NCBI GenBank assembly: GCA_030686995.1
Contig: CM060684.1
Coordinates: 4,944,928 to 5,008,927 of the forward strand
Origin: Artemisia argyi
Taxonomy: Eukaryota > Streptophyta > Magnoliopsida > Asterales > Asteraceae
Direction: 5' to 3'
Length of the DNA: 64,000 bases
How positions within the stretch are numbered: the stretch's first letter is position 1; every line of letters starts with the position of its first letter. A program made the translations under genes and the position numbers. This document shows positions 1 through 11,262 of this stretch, piece by piece. The notes beneath the pieces were generated by a model that was given only the letters and a program-made list of their open reading frames with translations, was not told the origin of the DNA and made no database searches.

Positions 1-296
1 ACGGGTAGTCTCTCTAGTTTCAACACCTAGGTCTATGGAATCTACGATTTTGAGGAAGTCCTTAAGGTGTTGGTTTGGATCTTCGGAACGAAGTCCATGG
101 AATGCACATCCGCTTTGCACCAACCGGATGGTGTCGGATCGCAAAGGGGTCACATTGGCTCCGGTGAGCTCAATGGTATTTCGGTAGCCTTGGTGGCTAG
201 GTCGGGAATACTCTCCTAAGGTTCGGGGCCTAAGGGGTTCTAATGGTGGGTTTTGTTGTGGTGGGTGACGGGTTCAAAGATGTTACCACCTTCCAT
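1..296 (-). pseudogene. Gypsy gag, N-terminal part (left copy, cut by window edge)
   Basis: This is the 5' end of the gag gene of the same non-autonomous Gypsy element that is complete at 51473-59119; the start codon is the CAT at 294-296. The window edge cuts it after about 99 codons. Compared with the right copy it lacks one base in the run near 267 (GTGGGTGACGG against GTGGGATGACGG), which shifts the frame about ten codons after the start, so this copy cannot make the full gag protein. The sequence is otherwise almost identical to 57242-57538. Confidence 0.85.
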
Positions 297-442
297 GATG
301 TCGGATGGTAAAGAGTTACGAACAAAGGCACGAAGAAATAAGATAGACTAAAGAAGACCTAAAAATAAAAATAAAAATCTTACTAGAAAGGAATCTAGCA
401 AGTAGACCTAATAAAAAGAAATCCTAACCTAGACAATAACTA

Positions 443-462
443 TTCCCCGGGGTGCGGCGCCA
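443..462 (-). promoter_or_regulatory. Primer-binding site, left Gypsy copy
   Basis: On the minus strand the sequence next to the LTR begins TGGCGCCG, the complement of a plant tRNA-Asp 3' end (CGGCGCCA). It then reads CACCCCGGGGAA, which fits the tRNA only with gaps. It is identical to the site at 57685-57704. Confidence 0.7.
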
Positions 463-468
463 AAAACT

Positions 469-1877
469 TGATGCGTGGGAATCGCACCTTGCTTTACCTC
501 TCGAGGGATCTCGCGAGGCTTACAACCCCCACCAGGCAGTGTACCTGATCGTTGTAGTATAGTATAGTGACAAGTACCGGGGGATTGATCGTTCAGCTTA
601 GGAATAGTGTCGCTAGGATTAGAAAGCCTAATTAATAGTTCTAAAGATGAAAGATGATTATTTTTGTGTTTTTATATTTTATGAAAGCAAGTAAAATCTC
701 GGGTTTTGGAAGAGTGGGCGGAATTAGTTTTTATTCAACTAACCCAAAAACTACTTTATAACTAATTAAACTAATGAAAATGAAATTAAGCTAATATTAA
801 ACTAAGGTTGTGAGCAGTATTTGGAGAAATTGTGTTTACTTAGACTTCATTACTCCCTAGATATCTTTTACATGTCAATTACTTGTTACACTTGTATGGA
901 TGACGGATTGTATTCCTTAATACCATTCGTGGGGTGGCATACATAACTCCCCAACTCTATGAGCTCTTATCTCCTCCTACACCATGACCCAGCACAACTA
1001 TAGGGATTGTAAACAGTGGCTCATGCATTAAATACAACCAATAAAGACCTAGTACGCCTCGGTTCATGTTTCTTAAGACGTTCAAGCATGTTACCATTTG
1101 GAGATCTGCCAGTTTTCTTAAGCCTAACATATAATATCATTCATCCAAGAACAAGAATAGACAAGTAATTAACACATAATCAACATCTAGGTTTCATTAG
1201 ATCTAAGCAAACACAAAGTAAATCTAGCCTAGCATAGTAGAATTAAGATAAGAACAAAAGATAAACAACCAACACATAGACATATTGATTGAATTAAGAG
1301 TATACTTATCTCAATTACAATGCAAGGTATCAAGGGTTTGGAACCCTTGAAAAACCTGTAAAAGAGGCACCAAAATCGTCTTTAGGGTTTCACCAAAACT
1401 TCTCCTTTTTTTTAATGAAAAAACTAGAAAACTATATATAGGAAAATCGTCCTGACGGCGTCAAGAGTAAATTCTGACGCCGTCAACCAGCCGCCAATAA
1501 CTTCCTCGGACGCCCTAGATCCAATTGTGACGGCCTTGGTGACGCCGTCACCACCTACGGTAAAATATTCTTGGCCACTTTGACGCCGTCATCTCTCCAT
1601 CTGACGCCGTCACAACCTACGGTAAAATATGCATCCTTTCTGACGCCGTCAAGAGTAAATCCTTGACGCCGTCACCTTGTAATTCCAGCTTGGATTTGGT
1701 ACTTTGTCGTTTTCTTCACTTTATGCTCCAAAAACGTCCAAAATAGCCTCTTTTCCAGAATTCACTCTCCAAACACCTAAAATCACAAAAGGAACGATTT
1801 AGGGCAATATTTGATCAAATAAAGTCGGATTCGGGCTTAAATGACCCCCTAAAAACGGATCAGTTTTCGCCTCATCA
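469..1877 (-). repeat. 5' LTR of Gypsy TR-GAG element (left copy)
   Basis: A 1409 bp LTR with TGATG/CATCA ends. Two more copies of exactly the same length lie at 51473-52881 and 57711-59119. I see about three substitutions against 57711-59119. It carries the same TATA box (1432-1441), the same seven TGACG/CGTCA inverted pairs (starting at 1453, 1475, 1540, 1581, 1602, 1641 and 1664) and the same tRNA-Asp-like tract (549-578). The rest of its element lies left of the window. Confidence 0.93.
549..578 (+). other. tRNA-Asp 5'-half-like tract in LTR U5 (left copy)
   Basis: The plus strand reads TCGTTGTAGTATAGT, then a five-base repeat ATAGT, then GACAAGTACC. The first fifteen bases equal the start of the acceptor stem and D arm of plant tRNA-Asp(GUC) as I remember it. 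Because the element is read from the minus strand, its RNA would be complementary to the tRNA here. It is not a tRNA gene: there is no anticodon arm, T arm or 3' half. Confidence 0.7.
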
Positions 1878-2048
1878 GTTTTTTTCAACCCTTTTGCGAT
1901 CCTAGCAGTCAAAGTTTCGGGTAGGGCCTAGATGTGTAACTGTATATTCTAGATTGTAATTATTGTTTTTTTTACCTTGGTCACTAGCACATTGCTAATT
2001 GGCCTTATTTAATACGGAGTATAAAACTTCTGCCGTTCAAAAAAAAAA
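1878..2048 (+). mobile_element. LINE 3' tail with poly(A) (left copy)
   Basis: Sequence following the LTR corresponds to the end of the LINE whose body is at 50360-51472. It ends in nine A residues followed by GGGTATAATAGTC, the LINE target-site duplication also found at 50347-50359. The LINE body for this copy would lie left of the window, on the far side of the Gypsy element. Confidence 0.8.
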
Positions 2049-2128
2049 GGGTATAATAGTCTTTTAATAATTAAAAAGTTTTAACATTTTAATTTTATAA
2101 ATCAAACAATCCTACTTAAATTCATTAT

Positions 2129-2362
2129 TTATTCTATTTCATAAACACAAATCCAAAACATCTTCAAAAACACACACATAAACCCTAAACCAAACCACCA
2201 CCTTCGCCGGAAAAGCCGCCGCCATCGTGTTTGCTTCATCTGAGCCGTCATCGGCTTTCTTTTCACGGAAACTAACTTGAATCCGACTCGTAACTTGAAT
2301 CCGACTCGTAACTTGAATCCGACTCGCTTTGCAAGGAAAATAGGAGGCATAGGGCTTTTCAT
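2129..2362 (-). other. Short ORF of doubtful status with RVGFKL repeats
   Basis: A 77-codon minus-strand frame lies just past the TNL relic. Residues RVGFKL occur three times because of an 18 bp DNA repeat; the right copy (59371-59586) has two. Another frame of the same strand reads just as plausibly through the GC-rich part (around 2190-2260). This could be a last exon of the TNL relic, an unrelated small exon, or chance. I recognise no family. Confidence 0.2.
2274..2327 (+). repeat. 18 bp minisatellite, three units
   Basis: Three tandem units of AACTTGAATCCGACTCGT. The matching locus at 59516-59551 has two units, so this repeat alone accounts for an 18 bp length difference between the two large duplicate copies. 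Confidence 0.9.
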
Positions 2363-2456
2363 TTTGAAGAAATCTCTAAATGGATCGGTTTTCTTCTGAT
2401 GAATAAATGAATAATAGATAAGAAGAAATGAAAAGCAAGTAATAATACATTAATTA

Positions 2457-3515
2457 TTATTCAAACCCAATTAATACAAAGTTGTCATGTGGCGTATTGA
2501 TAGATGTCGATATAAAATTTATGGTTACTTTGTAATCTTTTATATATATTATTAAATAAAAAATGACATGTACCTTTGTAAATTCTTCGTGACATAGGAT
2601 GTATTCTCCGGTAGTTGATTGAAAAGAAGAAAGATCACCACCAATTATGTGATTCCATGACTTGTAATATTCCAACGCATCTTGTTCTTCATCTTCCATC
2701 CTTCCATCTTCATCTTCATACACAAACCCCACCCCACATTCATATGCGCAACCTTCCTCAACGTCTTCTCTTTCCAAGGTAATAATAATATTATCACCAG
2801 CTTCCATTTCATTCATCCCAAACATCCAGTGGCTTATAAATGTTAACCACTCTCCACCTACATTGACGTCTTTTATACAATGCTTGTATACCCAGGTGAG
2901 GTTTTTTGTTTTATTACTTATACTGATCACTGGCAACTCAATGAATAGATCACGTCGAGATCGAGATTGGTTGATGTACCATGAGGAGCTTTCTCCACAG
3001 TCCTCCTTCCTCAACACGTAGCAAAAATTCAGACCTCTGAGCTGCTTGTTAGGAGATGAAGGGATTGTAAAGGATATTGGTGTCTGGCTTCTTTTAAACC
3101 TAATCCAATCTGGCATTGCTTGCCCTCCATAAATTGTGCTGAATACTCCAAATTCATAATACATCTGCTCCATCAAATTACAATCAATTATTAGCCTTAT
3201 TAATTAATTAAATCACCACAAACAAACAAACATATATAGTTAATTAACTAGATAATATATACCTGGATTTGATATTGCTCTTTTCCTCTATCGGTATAAG
3301 AAGTTGCCATGAGGCTTTTATTAAGGACGTCTGATAAGTTAGTCCAACCCAAACTACATAATACCTTTTCCTCAACACCTATCAGTGGTTGGATTTTCAC
3401 CTTCCCTTCTATTTCACATGACCAAGGTTGGAATGAATTTGAAAATAAAGTTACATTGATTAGAGACATATCTGGATCAAATGAAACTCTCTGTAACAAA
3501 GGGTTATCTGTAGGA
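2457..3515 (-). pseudogene. TNL 3'-end relic: exon 4 end and C-terminal exon (left copy)
   Basis: Only the last part of a TIR-NBS-LRR gene is present. 3263-3515 matches the end of exon 4 of the intact gene at 12213-13049 (PLLQRVSFDPDM against [12 protein letters not shown], then KVKIQPL and KVLCSLGW). 2457-3164 matches its C-terminal exon ([37 protein letters not shown]). Splice sites are kept: CAG|GT at 3263 and a GCAG acceptor before 3164, enclosing an intron of only 98 nt. Homology stops near 3515. The TIR, NBS and most LRR parts are missing, so this is a truncated duplicate rather than a working gene. A donor-like AAAG|GTACATG at 2574 hints at one more exon. Confidence 0.85.
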
Positions 3516-3653
3516 CTTTTCCTTTTGGAGAAAGCTCTAAACGGAACGGTGTTTTCTGATGAATAATAGATAAGATGAAAAGAAAAGCAAGCAATAATAC
3601 ATTAATATTATTCACATCCAATTAATTAATGAAGGAAAAACATTCTTATCTAA

Positions 3654-3886
3654 TTGATCATATATAGATCAATTGGTACCACCACCATGTGACCACATGG
3701 GCGCACAAATGAAGGCTGCAGGTTACAGGTTCAAAACTTGTCAAAGGCAAGTGGATAAACTATATCTTGTGATCCATGTGTGAGGATGATGGTGAGTCAC
3801 TGGACATGAGTTCTATGCGGTGTGCACTCTGGATACCAAAACGGTACATGAGACCAGAGGATTCTCACCCATTTACCCTTTTTCAG
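3654..3886 (+). mobile_element. SINE-like insertion, left copy
   Basis: The 233 bp segment is flanked by near-perfect 16 bp direct repeats (AAACATTCTTATCTAA at 3638-3653, AAACATTGTTATCTAA at 3887-3902, one mismatch). It contains a box-B-like GGTTCAAAAC at 3729-3738, about 55 bp after a weak A-box-like TGGTACCACCA, and ends in a T-rich stretch. It splits a sequence that is continuous in the related 3' flank at 2370-2530. The length, long target duplication and Pol III boxes fit a tRNA-derived SINE; there is no clear A tail. Confidence 0.55.
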
Positions 3887-4200
3887 AAACATTGTTATCT
3901 AAGTAAATAGACAAGTGTATATCTGATTCATGTGTGATCGCCACTGCTCTGCGTTCTTGGCACACATAGCTAGGCAGACAAAGTTTTCATTTGGTGTATT
4001 GATAGAGATCGATATAAAAGTTATGGTTCTTGTTAAAATATAAAAGTTCAACATTGTTATATTGATAAAAGTCTAACTTGGTTTGGATTAAAGTGACCGA
4101 GAAATGGTTGATGGATTAAAGCAACTTGAAGTTGATAGAAGTTGAAGAATGAATTGCCAATACTAGAAGTCACGGTTATAGGTGAAAAATAGAAAATATA

Positions 4201-6467
4201 AAGTAAACTGCAAAATACATCCCTGCGGTTTACACATTTTGGTATCTTACATCCCTGTCAGAAACTTTTGGCAATATACATCCCCCGTTAGGCAAACGTT
4301 TGCCACAATAAATCCCTCGTTAACAATGAGGACTAACGGTGCAAATTTTTCCTCCGTTATCTCTTAACGAGACTGAAAATATTACACCGTTAGCCTTCGT
4401 TAGCCAAACATTTGCACCGTTAGTCCTCTTTTTTAGAAAAAAAAAAAGTTAAAAAAATTTAAAATTAAAAAAAAAAAGTTAAAATAAAAAAGGGTTTTAG
4501 TCGTACAATAGCAACGTACTTTCAGTTTTGTACCGTTTTGGTACGTGTACTTTTTTTGTTCCACTTCTTTCAGGTTTTGTGCTACCTTGGTACGTCAAAG
4601 TAAGGGCTACCGGATAAAAAGTCATTTTTACCGGATAGAAATCAAAGTTGAATGTTTTTACACATAAATGGTCCCTGTGGGTGGCTAGGTATCACAAATT
4701 TAGTCCCAAATCAAAGTGGATTTTTTTTCGATTTTGTTTTCTGAACAATTTTTTCCGAATTTTTTTTTCGAAATTGCTTATTTTTTTTATTTTTTTTCAA
4801 AAATATTTTTTTAATTTTTATTTTCGTTTTTTTTAATAATTTTTTTTTCTGAATAATTTTTTCCGAAATTTTTTTTGTTTTTATTTTTCCGAAATTGTTT
4901 TTTTCGATTTTTTTTTCAAAAATATTTTTTGAATTTTTATTTTCAAATTTCTTTCTGAATAATTTTTTTTTCGAATTTTTGTCTTTGTATTTTTTCCCCG
5001 AAATTGTTTTTTTCGAATTTTTTTTTACTAAAATGATTTTTGAATTGTTTTTTTTTCGATTTTTTTCTGAATATTTTTTTTTTCCAAAATTTTTTTTTCC
5101 GGATTTTTGTCTTTCAATTTTTTTGATTTTTTTTCGAACTTCTTTTTCTAAATAATTTTTTTTTCAAAAATTTTGTTAGAATTTTTTTTCAAACTTTTTT
5201 TTACACGTATTTTTTTTGAAAAAAAAATTTCTAAAAACAAAATACGAAAAAACAAAACTTCGAAAAAAATAATTCAAAAAAAACATTGTAAAAAGTTTAC
5301 AAAAATATTTAGGGACTAACTTCGTGATATCCCCCACAAGGACCATTTATATAATTAACTCAAAGCTTATTATAAGTGGAATGCCTACGTGGCATGTCCA
5401 AGTAAGAAAAATACCTCTGTATCCGGTAACAGAAAGTATCAAGTACCAATGTAACCCAAAACACAAAAGTATGTTACATTAAATGAAACAAAAAACAGTT
5501 CACGTACCAAAATGGAACAAAAGTGAAAGTTCGTTGCTATTGTACGGCTAAAACCCAATTAAAAAAAAGGAAATTTATTTTTAAAGTTAATATTTTACAA
5601 AAAATCAAAATTTAAAAAAAAAAATATTTGCCAAAAAAAAATTATTTTTTTTTATAAATACGCATTTTTTAAAAATATTAAAAAAAAGGAAAAAAATTTT
5701 AAAAATTACTTTTTTTTAAAATTTATATTAAAAAAATCAAAATTTAAAAAAAATTTAATATTTGCGAAAAAAAATTAATTTTTTTTTATAAAAACATTAA
5801 TTCTTTTAAAAAAATTAATTTTTATAAAAAAAAATTTAATTTTTTAAAAAAAAATACACATTTTAAAAAAAAAATACGCATTTTTTTATAAAAATTAATT
5901 TTTAAAAAAATACGCATTTTTAAAAAAATTAATAATTATTTATAAAAAAAATTAATGTTTTTATAAAAAAAAAATTATTTTTTTTTAAATTTTGATTTTT
6001 TTTAAATATAAACATTTAAAAAAAATAATTTTTTTTCCTTTTTTTAATATTTTTAAAAAATGCGTATTTATAAAAAAAAAATTAATTTTTTTCGCAAATA
6101 TTAATTTTTTTAAAAAATTTTGATTTTTTTTTAAATATTAACTTTAAAAAAAATAATTTTTTAAATTTTTTTCCTTTTTTTTTTTTTTTAATTTTAACTT
6201 TTTTTTTAATTTTAAAATTTTTTATTTTTTCTAAAAAAAAAGGACTAACGGTGCAAATGTTTGGCTAACGAAGGCGAACGGTGTAATATTTTCAGTCTCG
6301 TTAAGAGATAACGGAGGAAAAATTTGCACCGTTAGTCCTCATTGTTAACGAGGGATGTATTGTGGCAAACGCTTGCCTAACGGGGGATGTATATTGCCAA
6401 AAGTTTCTGACGGGGATGTAAGATGCCAAAATGTGTAAACCACAGGAATGTATTTTGCAGTTTACTC
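4201..6467. mobile_element. Mutator-like foldback element (left copy)
   Basis: Terminal inverted repeats of about 230 bp: the left end AAGTAAACTGCAAAATACAT is mirrored at 6467 by GAGTAAACTGCAAAATACAT on the other strand. Perfect 9 bp target duplications GAAAATATA lie at 4192-4200 and 6468-6476. Long TIRs and a 9 bp duplication fit non-autonomous Mutator-like elements. No transposase is visible. The interior is mostly poly-A/T-rich palindromic DNA and carries further inverted-repeat elements. 5560-6235 is itself an AT-rich near-palindrome centred near 5900. Confidence 0.85.
4492..5556. mobile_element. Inner foldback element nested in 4201-6467
   Basis: A second inverted repeat: GGGTTTTAGTCGTACAATAG at the left is mirrored from 5556 leftward (GGGTTTTAGCCGTACAATAG on the minus strand). 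Flanks AATAAAAAA and AATTAAAAA agree at eight of nine bases. Within it a third pair of arms carries the TAAATGGTCCCTGTGG motif (from 4663; mirrored to about 5363), the motif that also ends the element at 10209-11696. The centre (4710-5300) is T-rich then A-rich. Confidence 0.7.
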
Positions 6468-6476
6468 GAAAATATA

Positions 6477-6699
6477 TTTAGAGATAATGGCATCGAGTGT
6501 AACCAACTATGACCAAATGTCTGTTGGTGCATGACCTTTGAAACTGTTCAATCAATGTAAGAAACTAAATATTTTGTTCAAAAAATATAACGTGTGACTG
6601 GTTATAATATTAGCCGGTTATCACTTCATTTTTATTAAATTAGTTTTAATGTTTGATTAACAGATTCTTCTTTTTGTGTATTAGTTTATGTTTATGCTC

Positions 6700-6738
<39 letters not shown>

Positions 6739-7257
6739 ATTGTGACAAAACTGATTATCACTTGGTAAAATAATTTAATTTAATTTCAACGTAATACCAT
6801 AAAAAAAAAATATTTGTTGGAAACTGAAAAGCGTAACTGAAAACTAGAAATTTGTTGGAAAAGTGTCACCGGAATATGGCAAAGAGTCACTGGAAACTGG
6901 AAAGAGTCATCGGAATGAGAGTACGAATCATGAGCAATAAAAAAAAATACAATTAAGAAAAAATAAAATAAAATAGTCACATAGAAGACTAATGGGTTTG
7001 GTTTTGTAATGGTTCGATTCCCATTTAGTCATTGGAAACTGCTAGTGAAAACAAGAAACCAAAAACACACCATAAGCAAATTTAACAACTTGATACTTTA
7101 GGGCGAATAGGGTTAGCAGATTTAGTTTAACTCATAATTTGACATTTGCTCGTTGGAAAAAAATCGTTGCCGGAGATGGTGCCGAAAATTAGCCGGAGAA
7201 GATCACCGGATTTTAAAGTCGTCGGAGGTCTATAAATGTAACAAACTGTGCATAAAT
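6477..7257. other. Gene-free stretch with poly(T) tract
   Basis: Nothing coding that I can support. It holds a T run near 6703-6734 and AT-rich sequence. Short frames on either strand show no family resemblance. Confidence 0.6.
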
Positions 7258-7265
7258 GGTTATAT

Positions 7266-7625
7266 CAGGGACGGATCTATAGTGTTAGTATGGGAAAAAG
7301 TTGAAATTTTTAGTGTTAGTATCAGGGACAGATCTATATCAGGCCGGTGCCCCCCATGGTTATCCGAAAAAGTTGAAATTTTAGTGTAATTTTTTTAAAA
7401 TTTTGACCTTTTTTCGAAAGTGACCCCACCCAAAACTCAAATTGCCTCCACCTACATACTAAAACCTAACATTCAATGCTCTAAAGCTTTATAAATCATT
7501 CATCTCTAAGTAAGATACTCGATTTATCATTACGATCTTATTTTTTTCTTCCGCATTTTATCGTTATTGTCCAAAAAAAAAAAAAAAATTGCCCCCCACA
7601 TCCATTTTTCTTAGGTCCGTCACTG
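7266..7625. mobile_element. hAT-type MITE
   Basis: Ends are CAGGGACGGA and TCCGTCACTG, an imperfect terminal inverted repeat beginning CAG and ending CTG. It is flanked by perfect 8 bp duplications GGTTATAT at 7258-7265 and 7626-7633, the hAT signature. It is 360 bp long and non-coding; GGGAC(G/A)GATCTATA occurs twice near the left end, suggesting an internal duplication. Confidence 0.8.
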
Positions 7626-7718
7626 GGTTATATTGTGTATCCAACGTGGCAAGTGATATGGCCCAGGTTACAACATGGCAGTTACCCGGTAAATTACATT
7701 AATTGAACAAAATATTTA

Positions 7719-8005
7719 GGGTGCGTTTGGTTCGTAGACAGGATTAGAATTGGATTTGGATTTGGTTTAGGATATGGATTTGAATTTGGTTTTGAGGTAA
7801 GAGAAAAAAATATATTTAATTAAAATTAAAATTAATATTATTATTTAAAAATTAAGAGAGTGTAATCCACTCAAACTCACATCTTTTGCCTTTTATGGGT
7901 ATTGTGGGCCGTCGTCACTATTCCAAATCCAAACCACCAACCAAACAATTGATTTTTATGACACGAATCCAAACCCCACCCAAATCACCCCAATCAAATG
8001 CACCC
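7719..8005. mobile_element. Tourist-like (PIF/Harbinger) MITE
   Basis: The ends are GGGTGCGTTTGGTT and, on the other strand, GGGTGCATTTGATT. They are flanked by TTA on both sides (7716-7718, 8006-8008). It is 287 bp with no coding capacity. A TTA target and GGGTGCGTTTGGTT-type ends are typical of Tourist elements. Confidence 0.8.
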
Positions 8006-8211
8006 TTAGTTACTTACATTGATTGAACAGTTTCATAGGTCAGGCACCAACATAGACATTTGGTCATAGTGGGTTACACTCTGATGCCATTATTTCAATA
8101 TATATAATCATATCTCTGATTCTCTGTATGTTGATAAATTCTGGTTATAATCATTTTGACCAGAAATTCTTCTTTAGAATAATAAATCTTTCAGTTTTAC
8201 TTTGTAATCTT

Positions 8212-8895
8212 TTATATATTATTAAATAAAAAATGACATGTACCTTTATATTGGACGGTGCATCTTCCAGCGAACTCCAGTTGGCAAATGTCGTATCGGC
8301 AAATGCCGTATTGTTCTCGTGTAAATCCACTGTGAAGTAGTATGTATTCTCCGGTAGTTAATTGAAAAGAAGAAAGATCACCACCAATTATGTGATTCCA
8401 TGACTTGTAATATTCCAACGCATCTTCTTCCATACTTCCATGATCATACACAAGATTCACCCCACAATTTGTAAGTAGGCAACGTGCCAACTCGTCTGCA
8501 ACGGTAATAATAATTTTATCACCAGCTTCCATTTCATTCATCCCAAACATCCAGTGGCTTATAAATGTTAACCACTTTCCACCTACATTGGCTTGCTCAA
8601 TACAATGCTTGTATACCCAGGTGAGGTTTTTTGTTTTATTACTTATACTGATCACTGGCAACTCAAAGAATCGATCACGTCGAAATCCAGATTGGTTGTT
8701 GTACCATGAGGAGTTTCCTTCACAGTCCTCCTTCCTCAACACGTAGCAAAAATTCAGACCTCTGAGCTGCTTTTTAGGAGATGAAGGGATTGTAAATGAT
8801 ATTGGTGCCTTCTGGCTGCTTATAGTACTTTTAATCCAATCTGGCATCACTTTCCCTCCATAAAATGTGCTAAATATTCCAAATTCATAATACAT
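8212..8895 (-). CDS. TNL exon 5: post-LRR C-terminal domain
   Basis: Starts after a GCAG acceptor ([14 protein letters not shown], then MPDWI) and resembles the post-LRR domain of plant TNLs. It is about 227 codons and ends at 8212. A donor-like AAAG|GTACATG near 8242, shared with both relics, means the true transcript may splice to another exon further left; I could not find one. Joining to exon 4 is supported by the relics, where the same two exons lie 98 nt apart. Confidence 0.75.
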   Translation of the reverse strand: MYYEFGIFSTFYGGKVMPDWIKSTISSQKAPISFTIPSSPKKQLRGLNFCYVLRKEDCEGNSSWYNNQSGFRRDRFFELPVISISNKTKNLTWVYKHCIEQANVGGKWLTFISHWMFGMNEMEAGDKIIITVADELARCLLTNCGVNLVYDHGSMEEDALEYYKSWNHIIGGDLSSFQLTTGEYILLHSGFTREQYGICRYDICQLEFAGRCTVQYKGTCHFLFNNI

Positions 8896-10798
8896 CTGCT
8901 CCATCAAATTACAATCAATTAGCCAAAATATTAATCAGCACTGTTGGAATTAATCTTGATGGGTTTGGGTCGGTCACGGGTATCAACATATTGGTCACTA
9001 GATTAAAACCCGTGCGATGCACGACTCGGTTATTTATAAACAAAATTTGTTATGTTTGTAACATGACCTTCATTGTTGCTTTTTAGTCATGATAAAACAA
9101 CGTAAAGTTATCCATGCCTTGAAACAACTGGAACTTTACAATATTTATTGACTTAAACATGTATACATTGCACAAATACTTTAAATAAAAACATGCCCCT
9201 TAAATTTCACAATGACAGAACATAACTTTCTTGATCATTGTCAACAAAAATCAAAATTTAAAAGTTAATAATCTTCATATGAAGACATAAGGATTTATAA
9301 AAAAATATATAGAAACTAATTGTATATGTTTAATCTCTTGATTTAAAAATTAAAAAGCCGGATATTTGGTATATATTTTTATACCAATAAAATGTAATTT
9401 ATAAATAAAGTTTTAGACTAATATTGATTTCGTAAAATCTTTCACAAAATACAGATTGGGTTTTACAAATAAAGATTTAACTTTACAAGTTAAATACCAC
9501 TTTGAAAGAAAGAAAAACTTTAGTAGATCATATTAACAACTTAACAAATCTTGAGATTGATTATAAAATATAAAGCTCAAATCTAAAAGCTAAATTATCA
9601 ATATCATCAATGAACCAAATATAACCTCAATTTAATGTGTTGATTATTATTAATTGATCGTACACCTTAATGTTTTCAAAACTGGACTGGACATCGAACC
9701 AGTCAAAGGAGGGGTACGGTTCAAGGTTCAACCCGTCTGACTGGCCGTAAAACCGGTCTATTTTATATGGGAGGTGATTTGTACATTTTTTTTGCCATCC
9801 ACCACTAAATTATGCATAGCGGTGTTGTACTGTATGCATCACTGGTGTAATTTAGTGGTGTATAACTAAAAATAATGGTGCACAAATCATTTCTCTTTTT
9901 ATATATTTAAAAAATGGGTTTTGCTAATGACAGACCTATGTGTCTGCATAAAAGGTTGTATTTTTTTATCATAAAATTCAGATGGGTAAATTTTTTATAT
10001 GAAAGGTATAATTTTTTTATGCTTGTTATTAACCACCAGGCACCACTATAGTAGTTGTTAGCAAAATTCTTAAAAAATATATGAAAGTGGAAACAAATAT
10101 CTCATATAATACTTAATGTTACTATCATGGTTAATTAATTAACTAACTTTTTTTTCCGATGGAATTTAATAAATAAATGGACTAAAAAACGTTCTTACTT
10201 TTCATATTGAGTTAACTACATAAATGGTCCCTGTGGTTTGTCGGGTATTACGGATTTGGTCCCTAAACATTTTTTTTGCGGATATCGTCCCTGTGGTTTT
10301 GAACTGTTGCAGGTTTGGTCCCTTGACCACCTAATCTGTTACTTTGACCGTTAAGTGGAAGTTTAAAGGGCTAAAATGACGTAAATACCCTTTAACAGTA
10401 TGGTCCCTGTGGTTTGTGGGATATAACGAATATAGCCCCTAACTTTATTAGTCATATTTTTTTAATTCAAAAATCATACGCTTCTCAACCGTATTTTTTA
10501 TCCGTTTTTATATGTTTTCATCCGTTTTTATACATTTTCTTCCGTACTTCTACGTTTTTCTTTACGTTTTCATATGTTTTCATCTGTTTTTATACATTTT
10601 GTTAAGCTTTCATTCGTTTTTATCTATTTTTACTCATTTTTATACGTTTTCATATGGTTTTATACGCTTTTGTCTGTTCTTATACGTTTTTCTTACGATT
10701 TCATATGCTTTCATCTGTTTTTATACATTTTGTTTCGTTTTTATATGTTTTCATCCGTTTTTATATATTTTCATTCGTTTTCATACGGTTTCATCCAT

Positions 10799-10833
<35 letters not shown>

Positions 10834-10913
10834 TCAAAAAAATCCTTGTCAGAATTTTTTTTAAACTTTTTTGACATATTTTTTTGAAATTTTTATGAAT
10901 ACTTTTTAATGGG

Positions 10914-10945
<32 letters not shown>

Positions 10946-10995
10946 AAATGTCAATATGCTCAAGTGTTTGTTTAGTGAAGTTTTTTAGTTAAACA

Positions 10996-11080
<85 letters not shown>

Positions 11081-11185
11081 ACATATGTTTTTTTTTTTTT
11101 TTTTTGACAAAAAAAGTTGACATTTATATATAAAATTTTGAAATTTTTTGAATATTTTTCGCAGAATAAAAAAAATTCCGTCAAA

Positions 11186-11262
<77 letters not shown>

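Noticed and set aside
549..578. A real tRNA-Asp gene
   Set aside because: Only the first part of the tRNA is matched; there is no anticodon loop or T arm, and a five-base duplication breaks the D arm.
4648..5155. Phe/Leu-rich 'membrane protein' frames, also at 61876-62485
   Set aside because: They are T-rich hairpin arms of foldback elements; composition alone gives hydrophobic residues, and there is no family match.
7153..7389. Small plus-strand protein near the hAT MITE
   Set aside because: Half of the frame lies inside the MITE and the rest has no family features.
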